Below, one piece after another: positions 25,757-31,425 of a DNA stretch of 64,000 bases (its first letter is position 1; each line of letters begins with the position of its first letter). The notes beneath the pieces were generated by a model. That model was not told where the DNA came from. It saw nothing but the letters and a program-made list of their open reading frames with translations, and did not search any database. A program made the translations under genes and the position numbers. Origin of the DNA: Actinomycetota bacterium (lineage in GTDB: Bacteria; Actinomycetota; Acidimicrobiia; Acidimicrobiales; Poriferisodalaceae); assembly GCA_014238065.1 (NCBI GenBank), contig JABABU010000031.1, forward strand, positions 51,373-115,372, in the 5' to 3' direction.

Positions 25757-26535
25757 GACCCAACCGCTTCGGCCGCGTCGCGGTACGAATCGTATCCGTC
25801 GCGCTCGAGGCGTTCGGCGATCTCCATTCCACCGCTGTCGACGATGCGACCGTTGAGCATGACATGCACGTGATCTGGTGCGACCTCGTCGAGAAGGCGC
25901 TGGTAGTGCGTGATGAGCACGACGCCGAGGCTCGGGCGATCGGCTCTGACCTCACGTACCCCGCGAGCGACGACCCGCAGCGCATCGATGTCGAGCCCAC
26001 TGTCGGTTTCGTCGAGAATCGCGACCTCGGGTTCGAGGATCGCCATCTGCAGAACCTCGTTCCGCTTCTTCTCCCCACCGGAAAATCCCTCGTTCAGATA
26101 CCGATCGGCGAAAGATGGATCCATGTCGAGGCGTTCCATCCACTCCATGATCGACAGGCGCAGTTCGAGTACCGACAGATCGATACCCTTGCGTGCTGAC
26201 AACGCCTGACGCAAGAAGTTGATGACGCTGACGCCTGGGATCTCCTGGGGGTACTGAAACGCAAGGAACATGCCCGCCTTGCCGCGAACGTCGACGTCCC
26301 ACTCGGTGATGTCATCGCCGTGAAGAAGGACACGACCCCTCGTCACCTCGTACTCTGCGCTGCCCATCACCGACGACGCGAGCGTCGACTTTCCAGAACC
26401 ATTCGGTCCCATCACCGCGTGAACCTCGCCAGAATTCACCGTGAGATCAACGCCGTGGAGAATCCCAGGGCCATCCTCAGCGCCGCGCACGTGAAGGTCG
26501 TCGATCTGGAGAAGGGGAGTCGTCGCCTCGGCCAT
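25753..26535 (-). CDS. sufC: Fe-S cluster assembly ATPase SufC (copy 2, with sufS-sufU)
   Basis: A 260-residue SufC ATPase from ATG 26535 (an in-frame TTG at 26562 would add nine residues but lies inside the operator region). Walker A is GPNGSGKST, the signature FSGGEKKRNEVLQ, Walker B leads into LDETDSGLDIDAL, and the H-loop is LITHYQRLL. It is more canonical than the copy at 21206. It heads the sufC2-sufS-sufU operon. Both copies keep every ATPase motif, so either could pair with the single SufB and SufD; one may be specialised for a condition or for asymmetric SufBCC'D complexes (speculative). Confidence 0.95.
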   Translation of the reverse strand: MAEATTPLLQIDDLHVRGAEDGPGILHGVDLTVNSGEVHAVMGPNGSGKSTLASSVMGSAEYEVTRGRVLLHGDDITEWDVDVRGKAGMFLAFQYPQEIPGVSVINFLRQALSARKGIDLSVLELRLSIMEWMERLDMDPSFADRYLNEGFSGGEKKRNEVLQMAILEPEVAILDETDSGLDIDALRVVARGVREVRADRPSLGVVLITHYQRLLDEVAPDHVHVMLNGRIVDSGGMEIAERLERDGYDSYRDAAEAVGS

Positions 26536-26562
26536 GGCCGGAGTGTATTCCCGTCGATTCAA

Positions 26563-26586
26563 TTAGTACTATCGTCATAGGAGAAA
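26563..26586 (-). promoter_or_regulatory. Predicted Suf operator upstream of sufC2-sufS-sufU
   Basis: On the minus strand it reads TTTCTCCTA, TGACGA, TAGTACTAA. It is the third copy of the element found before sufB and sufD, ending 27 bases before the ATG of sufC2. The right part (TAGTACTAAT) falls where the sufD copy merges into its -10, so it probably overlaps the promoter in the same way. Its orientation relative to the gene matches the sufD site and is opposite to the sufB site. Confidence 0.62.
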
Positions 26587-26678
26587 AGGCGCGTCGCACT
26601 CAACTGCTCGATCGCTGCTTATCGGTGCCAGAGACGGTGCGATTTCGTTGCCTGTCCCCGGCACGTGCGCGTGAGTGA

Positions 26679-27134
26679 TCAGATGAGCAGGCTTTGTTTC
26701 CAGTCGCGGAACCGGGTCACGGTTTCGCCGGTTGGGGAGTGGCCTTCGCCTTCTCTTGCGAAGAAGAGGGTGAATTCGCACTGGATGCTGAGGTCGTCTG
26801 CCCTGATAGCGAGGTATCGCGCCGGGCCCTTGGCGGGTCCGGCTCGCCACAGGAGCCAATTGCCGAGGCGGCGCTTGAAGGCTGCCTCGCTCCGATCTTC
26901 CGGAAGGTCGAGATCGTCGCCGAGCTCGAGTAGCCGGTGAGGGGCCTCGGTCCACGCCGATGCTGCGATGTTGCGATCGCGGGTTGGGGTCGGCGGCAGC
27001 GCCGTGGTGGTGATCGGCGTGTGGTCGTACGGGCGCTCGTCGGCGCTCAGTGCTCGGTCAGCGACGGCGCTGTTCTCGCTGACTGCGCTGCGTCCTCGGC
27101 GCCGGGGTGCCTCCGCTTCCTGCTCGCCAGACAT
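26679..27134 (-). CDS. Conserved hypothetical protein
   Basis: A 151-residue protein without a recognised domain. The first ~70 residues are low-complexity and polar, and probably disordered. The C-terminal ~80 residues (LGNWLLWRAGPAKGPARYLA, then LSIQCEFTLFFAREGEG and TRFRDWKQSLL) look like a small alpha/beta domain with several Trp and Arg. ATG 27134 overlaps the stop of the upstream hydrolase gene by one base (TGATG), so it is co-translated with it. ATG 27155 is an alternative but lies inside the upstream gene. Function unknown; a partner of the metallo-beta-lactamase hydrolase is possible from the coupling. Confidence 0.65.
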   Translation of the reverse strand: MSGEQEAEAPRRRGRSAVSENSAVADRALSADERPYDHTPITTTALPPTPTRDRNIAASAWTEAPHRLLELGDDLDLPEDRSEAAFKRRLGNWLLWRAGPAKGPARYLAIRADDLSIQCEFTLFFAREGEGHSPTGETVTRFRDWKQSLLI

Positions 27135-27742
27135 CACCAGCCGCGGTCGATCCACTCCTGGAGGCTGGGGATCTCGGCGCCGATGGTGGTGTCGTCACCG
27201 TGGCCGGGCAGGACGATGGTGTCGCCGTCGAACTTTGAGAACATTCGGTCCTCGATCGACTTGATGATCTGCGTGAAATGCTGGTCGTTGCCGAAAGTGT
27301 TCCCAGGACCGCCGGGGAACAACGTGTCACCGGTGAACAGCAGCGGCGTGTCTTCCACGTGAAAGCTCATCGACCCCGGCGTATGTCCCGGGTTGTGAAT
27401 CGTCTTGACTCGCAAGCGACCGACCTCGATCACCGACTCGTCCTCGAGGATGTAGTCGTAGCTGGGGAGCATGTCGGCATCGTCAGCGGCCACTCCGACC
27501 TTGTAGCCGGCGTCGCGGATCGCAGGTACGGCCTGGATGTGATCCCAGTGTCCGTGGGTTTCGACCACGTGTCGGACGCCGAGGGCCTGGCACAGTTCGA
27601 GCAACTGTTCGTGTTCGTTCGCTGCGTCGATCAGCATCGCCTCGCCGGTCTCGGTGCACCTGACGGTGAACACGTTGTTCTCATAAGGGCCGACCACGAC
27701 CTTGTGGACCTCGACCCCGGTTCCGGACCAATGCAGCGTCAT
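27134..27742 (-). CDS. Metallo-beta-lactamase fold hydrolase (glyoxalase II-like)
   Basis: A 202-residue MBL-fold protein. The metal-binding motif is THGHWDH (HxHxDH), followed by NPGHTPGS (third His), FTGDTLFPGG (bridging Asp) and VLPGHGDDT (last His). This set matches small glyoxalase II-like hydrolases that cleave thioesters or related substrates with two metal ions. It is shorter than true glyoxalase II, which has a C-terminal helical domain, so the substrate may not be lactoylglutathione; actinobacteria commonly use mycothiol instead. It is coupled to the downstream hypothetical gene. Confidence 0.92.
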   Translation of the reverse strand: MTLHWSGTGVEVHKVVVGPYENNVFTVRCTETGEAMLIDAANEHEQLLELCQALGVRHVVETHGHWDHIQAVPAIRDAGYKVGVAADDADMLPSYDYILEDESVIEVGRLRVKTIHNPGHTPGSMSFHVEDTPLLFTGDTLFPGGPGNTFGNDQHFTQIIKSIEDRMFSKFDGDTIVLPGHGDDTTIGAEIPSLQEWIDRGW

Positions 27743-27767
27743 GAACGCAACCGTATCCCGGCGCAGA

Positions 27768-28196
27768 TTAGATCGCGGCGCCGTCGTCGCCCTCGGTCGT
27801 CAACACATCGAGGCCGAGCTCGACCGCGGCTGACATTTGCGAGAACTCGAAGGTGATGAACGTGACCGGGCGGGGTAACCGGTCGGCTGAGGCCAACTGA
27901 ATTGCGTCAGCTGTCCGCAGTCCGAATGTCGCGCCGATCTCTGAGGCCCGGATCAGCATCCGGTCGTCGACGGGCACAACGGCGAATGCATCCCAGTCGT
28001 CGCGAAACGACGACCACAGGCGCTCCTGATCGAACCTGCCCATCGCGATTCGATGCAGCGCGAGCTGGGTCTCGGTGCGAGTCATGGCCGAGGCGCACCA
28101 GTCGTTGTCCGCTCTGAGTGTCGAGTTGACAAGGTGTCGGCCGGGTTCGTTCGCGTATCTCTTCAACAACGCTGACGTGTCGAGAAACACTGTCAT
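27768..28196 (-). CDS. vapC: PIN-domain ribonuclease toxin (VapC family)
   Basis: A 142-residue PIN-domain protein. The acidic metal-binding residues are visible: Asp6 in FLDTSALLKRY, Glu42 in TRTETQLALHR and Asp97 in RTADAIQLASA. VapC toxins cleave tRNA or rRNA and stop translation when freed from the antitoxin. Its ATG overlaps the antitoxin stop (ATGA), the standard TA arrangement in which the antitoxin is made first. The length is typical. A palindromic operator sits before the antitoxin gene. The RNA target is unknown. Confidence 0.9.
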   Translation of the reverse strand: MTVFLDTSALLKRYANEPGRHLVNSTLRADNDWCASAMTRTETQLALHRIAMGRFDQERLWSSFRDDWDAFAVVPVDDRMLIRASEIGATFGLRTADAIQLASADRLPRPVTFITFEFSQMSAAVELGLDVLTTEGDDGAAI

Positions 28197-28474
28197 CGGC
28201 CGCGTAGCTCCGACAGGGCTCGACTTGTCGAGAGCTCAGCGGCGAGTTCGTTCGCAGGCTGTGCCTCCGGACGATCGTTCCGACGGGGAGGCTCGACCAG
28301 CCCGACCGCGATTAGATCGGCAAGCGTTGGTCCTGACGTTGGTTCGAGCGGACCCATCTGTGCCACAGGATGACCATCGACGGTCACGACAATTCGCTCT
28401 CCTGCCTCGGCCCGACGAAGATGGGTAGCGAGACCAGACCGCAGCTCGCGCGTTCCGATTGTCGGGTCGCTCAT
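28193..28474 (-). CDS. vapB: Antitoxin, Phd/YefM-type (VapB)
   Basis: A 93-residue antitoxin. The N-terminal ~50 residues (TIGTRELRSGLATHLRRAEA, then ERIVVTVDGHPVAQMGP) are the Phd/YefM DNA-binding fold, and the polar Pro/Glu/Ala-rich C-terminus is the toxin-neutralising tail. It should bind the palindrome just upstream and repress the pair together with the toxin. It is read in the opposite direction to the acyl-CoA dehydrogenase gene. Confidence 0.88.
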   Translation of the reverse strand: MSDPTIGTRELRSGLATHLRRAEAGERIVVTVDGHPVAQMGPLEPTSGPTLADLIAVGLVEPPRRNDRPEAQPANELAAELSTSRALSELRGR

Positions 28475-28502
28475 CCGACAAGTCTGTCATAGTACCGTCC
28501 AG

Positions 28503-28524
28503 ATGTGTACATAGGTGTACACAT
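28503..28524. promoter_or_regulatory. VapBC autoregulatory operator
   Basis: A perfect 9-bp inverted repeat ATGTGTACA-TAGG-TGTACACAT lies 29 bases upstream of the antitoxin ATG. TACTAT (minus strand, 28489-28494) just downstream is a likely -10 for vapBC, so bound antitoxin would block the promoter. It is also within the leader of the divergent acyl-CoA dehydrogenase gene and could affect that gene. Confidence 0.65.
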
Positions 28525-28605
28525 TACAAGGTGCGACGGTCGTCCAATCCTGGTACAAACAGTCCTGATCGCAACTGCAATCGACGCACAAGGGACAGCG
28601 CTGAG

Positions 28606-29718
28606 ATGAACTTCGCATTCACTGAGGAGCAGGAAGAGCTCCGCAACATCGTCCGCTCCTTCATGGAGGACAAGTCGCCAGAGTCGGCGGTTCGTGACCT
28701 CATGGAGACCGATGGTGGCTACGACGAGGCCGTGTGGGCCCAGATGGCAGAACAACTCGGTCTGCAGAGCCTCATCATCCCCGAGGAATACGGCGGCCAG
28801 GGCTTCGGCTACGTCGAACTCATCGTCGTCCTCGAAGAGATGGGTCGCTCGCTCATCTGCTCGCCGTTCTTCTCGACGGTCGTCCTTGCCACCAACGCCC
28901 TTCTCCAGAGCGGCAACGCTGCCGCCATGGAAAAGCACCTTCCAGGAATCGCGTCGGGTGAGACCATCGCCACGCTCGCCCTCGCGGAGGCCAACGGTCG
29001 CTGGGATGCCGATGGCGTTGCCATCGAGGCATCGGGCGACTCGGACTCAGTGACCCTGTCTGGCGAGAAGATGTTCGTCATCGACGGCTCTACAGCGAAC
29101 CTCATCATCGTTGCTGCCCGCAGCAACGGCGGCGTGCACCTGTACACCGTCGACGGTGATGCTGCCGGTCTGACCCGCGAATCGCTCTCGACCATGGACC
29201 AGACTCGTAAGCAGGCTCGCCTCACGTTCGACAACACTCCGGCCGAGCACCTCGCCGACACGAACAATTTCGAGATGATGTCGACCATCCTCGATCTCGC
29301 AGCTGTCGGTCTTGCCGCAGAGCAGGTCGGTGGCGCTCAGTTCGTCATGGAGATGGCCGTCCAGTACGCAAAGGATCGCGTGCAGTTCGGTCGTCCGATC
29401 GGATCGTTCCAGGCCATCAAGCACAAGTGCGCTGACATGCTGCTTGAGGTCGAGTCGGCCAAATCAGCCGCGTATTACGCCGGCTGGTGTGCCGCAGAGA
29501 TGAACGACGAACTTCCTTCAGTCGCTTCGCTGGCCAAGGCTTACTGTTCCGAGGCGTACTTCCACTGCGCAGCCGAGAACATCCAGATTCACGGCGGCAT
29601 CGGTTTCACGTGGGAACACCCGGCTCACCTGTACTTCAAGAGGGCAAAGAGCTCAGAGCTCATGTTCGGCGATCCGGCCTACCACCGCGAGCTCCTCGCT
29701 CAGCGCATCGGCCTGTAG
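28606..29718 (+). CDS. Acyl-CoA dehydrogenase family protein
   Basis: A 370-residue flavoprotein of the acyl-CoA dehydrogenase fold: an N-terminal helical domain (FTEEQEELRNIVRSFMEDKS), a middle beta domain with LALAEANGRW, and a C-terminal helical domain with DRVQFGRPIGSFQAIKH and IQIHGGIGFTWEHP. At the usual catalytic Glu position (IYEGT in many members) this protein reads LMFGD, so the base may be missing or located elsewhere, as in the paired subunits of mycobacterial FadE heteromers. ATG 28606 has AGGGA about 12 bases upstream and is where homology starts. It may need a partner subunit encoded elsewhere. Substrate unknown. Confidence 0.9.
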   Translation: MNFAFTEEQEELRNIVRSFMEDKSPESAVRDLMETDGGYDEAVWAQMAEQLGLQSLIIPEEYGGQGFGYVELIVVLEEMGRSLICSPFFSTVVLATNALLQSGNAAAMEKHLPGIASGETIATLALAEANGRWDADGVAIEASGDSDSVTLSGEKMFVIDGSTANLIIVAARSNGGVHLYTVDGDAAGLTRESLSTMDQTRKQARLTFDNTPAEHLADTNNFEMMSTILDLAAVGLAAEQVGGAQFVMEMAVQYAKDRVQFGRPIGSFQAIKHKCADMLLEVESAKSAAYYAGWCAAEMNDELPSVASLAKAYCSEAYFHCAAENIQIHGGIGFTWEHPAHLYFKRAKSSELMFGDPAYHRELLAQRIGL

Positions 29719-29720
29719 TC

Positions 29721-29756
29721 GGCACGACGCTCGGCTCGCCCGCACACCGTCGTGTC
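29721..29756 (+). terminator. Hairpin after the acyl-CoA dehydrogenase gene
   Basis: GGCACGACG (29721-29729) pairs with CGTCGTGTC (29748-29756), nine pairs including one G-U, across an 18-base loop just after the stop codon. There is no T-tract, so it is only a possible terminator or mRNA 3'-end structure. Confidence 0.35.
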
Positions 29757-29763
29757 ATAACCG

Positions 29764-30180
29764 ATGGCGATCGTCGCTGTCATCGTGGTCGGAGCCATCG
29801 CCTTCGCCATAGCGGCTGTAGTCATCGGCCGCGAGGCACAACGCCTTGGCTCCCAACGTCTTCAACCGGTTTACCGCCTTCCTGAAGCGGTCGGATCGGT
29901 TGCCGACGCGCTCGACGAGGACGCGGCCTCCCACCTCACCGAGGACGAGGTGAGCGAGGTGATACGGCTACACCTCAACCTGCTGCAGTTCGACGACGGC
30001 GCAGCAGCTGATGATGACGCGGTAGCGGAGATCGTCGTTGACGAGGGTGATGCGGTACAGAACGTGTACCGGGGAGCCAGGCAACTCGGTCTCGATGTGA
30101 CCCGACCGCACGTCGAACAGATCATGACGTTGCACATCGACTATCTCGCTGCGATCGGAGCGGTCGATCAGGCCGACTGA
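29764..30180 (+). CDS. Membrane-anchored conserved hypothetical protein
   Basis: A 138-residue protein with one N-terminal membrane segment (residues ~2-22, Ile/Val/Ala-rich) followed by a soluble domain of ~110 residues. That domain has two similar acidic helical halves: LTEDEVSEVIRLHLNLLQFD and, further on, HVEQIMTLHIDYLAAIG. I recognise it as a recurrent actinobacterial hypothetical but know no function. The topology suggests a cytoplasmic domain tethered at the membrane. It lies in the same direction as the next two genes; gaps are small enough for an operon but no overlaps are present. Confidence 0.72.
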   Translation: MAIVAVIVVGAIAFAIAAVVIGREAQRLGSQRLQPVYRLPEAVGSVADALDEDAASHLTEDEVSEVIRLHLNLLQFDDGAAADDDAVAEIVVDEGDAVQNVYRGARQLGLDVTRPHVEQIMTLHIDYLAAIGAVDQAD

Positions 30181-30238
30181 CTGAGCCGGAAAGAAATCGG
30201 CCGACGGCGGTTGTGGCTGGTGGTGCTCGCAGGCCAAC

Positions 30239-30454
30239 ATGTCTCGCATGGACCGACCAAAGGGCCTCGAAGAGTTTCGATTCGTAGGCGACAAACGGAC
30301 GCAGATTGTCTACGACCTCGACAACTGCACCGAGAGCGATGCTGTTGCCGATTTGTTAGAAGCCGAGGCTTTCGCCACCTTCGGTCCCGACGCACTGCCG
30401 GAGGCTCGCAATCGCGGCTACAGCCTGTGCCGCACATGCATCAGCGAGGTCTGA
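30239..30454 (+). CDS. Small conserved CxxC protein
   Basis: A 71-residue (or 68 from ATG 30248) acidic protein with the core KGLEEFRFVGDKRTQIVYDL and a C-terminal CRTC motif. A single Cys in DLDNC plus the CxxC could bind zinc. It resembles short actinobacterial hypotheticals of unknown role. It ends seven bases before the GTG of the alpha/beta hydrolase gene, so they are probably co-transcribed. Neither start has a good ribosome binding site. Confidence 0.7.
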   Translation: MSRMDRPKGLEEFRFVGDKRTQIVYDLDNCTESDAVADLLEAEAFATFGPDALPEARNRGYSLCRTCISEV

Positions 30455-30461
30455 GCCACCT

Positions 30462-31250
30462 GTGGCCGACCGCGGCGTAGAACTCACCATCGGCGGTGAA
30501 GGACCTGAGCTCGCCGCGTACCTCGTCAAACCCGATGGATCGGCCCGCCGCCCGCCGGGCGTGATCTTGGTTCACGGCTTCCCGTCGCCTCAGAGACCAA
30601 CAGCACCAAGTCGTTCCTACCACGACCTCAGCGAACGCATCACCGACGACTTGGGCTGGATGGCAGCCGCAGTGAGCCTGCGAGGCTGCGGCTTGTCGTC
30701 CGGACAATTCACTGTTAACGGGTGGATCGCCGATGTCACCCGTGCTGTCGACCTTCTCGTCGCCGAAGGCTGTAGGGCGATGTGGTTGGTTGGCTCGACA
30801 ACCGGCGGCAGCATCGCCCTTCTGGCTGCAGCCCGAGATGACCGAGTGAGGGGAGTGGCAACGGTTGCCGCACGTGCCGACTTCGACGACTGGGCACGCG
30901 AGCCGAATCGGTTCCTCGAGCACTGCCGTCGTGTCAACGTGATCACCGAAGCCTCGTTCCCCCCGAACATCGCTGAATGGGAGAACGAACTCCACGTCAA
31001 TCGGCCGCTTGCCGCGGCCTCGGAGTTGGCTGACCGATCGCTGCTCGTGCTGCACGGAGCCGACGATATCCAGGTTCCGTCATCGGACGCGAGGTCGATC
31101 GGTGGCGCCCACGGTGCGGCCGAGATCAGGATCGTGCAAGGTGGCGATCACCGACTCCGGCACGATCCGCGAGCGGTCGCCATCATCCTCGGCTGGCTCG
31201 ATCGTCAGACCTCGGCTGACCCGGCGGTATCGGGCTCAGCGACCGACTGA
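30462..31250 (+). CDS. Alpha/beta hydrolase fold protein with altered nucleophile
   Basis: A 262-residue alpha/beta hydrolase. It has the oxyanion strand VILVHGFPSP (about 35-44), then the nucleophile elbow GSTTGG (111-116), the acid in HGADDIQVP (Asp202) and His230 in QGGDHRLRHDP. In the standard G-x-S-x-G elbow the third position is Ser; here it is Thr113. The protein may be a catalytically weak or non-enzymatic member, or use Thr; I cannot decide. An alignment shift cannot be fully excluded. The GTG start follows the small CxxC gene closely, and it converges on aceE. Confidence 0.82.
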   Translation: MADRGVELTIGGEGPELAAYLVKPDGSARRPPGVILVHGFPSPQRPTAPSRSYHDLSERITDDLGWMAAAVSLRGCGLSSGQFTVNGWIADVTRAVDLLVAEGCRAMWLVGSTTGGSIALLAAARDDRVRGVATVAARADFDDWAREPNRFLEHCRRVNVITEASFPPNIAEWENELHVNRPLAAASELADRSLLVLHGADDIQVPSSDARSIGGAHGAAEIRIVQGGDHRLRHDPRAVAIILGWLDRQTSADPAVSGSATD

Positions 31251-31425
31251 CGGCGAGGTGCTGATTTCGGTCCTCGTGGAATGATTGTTGGTGGACAGAC
31301 GAATTCGGGTGTACATCGAGATGGCGCGCCCGAGGAGTCCCGTCATCGTCACGCTCAGGTCAGAGCTGTCGTCGTCGATCTCGGGCGCTCTCGAGGTGAC
31401 CGTGCCCCTGCACTCTCGGGATGAC

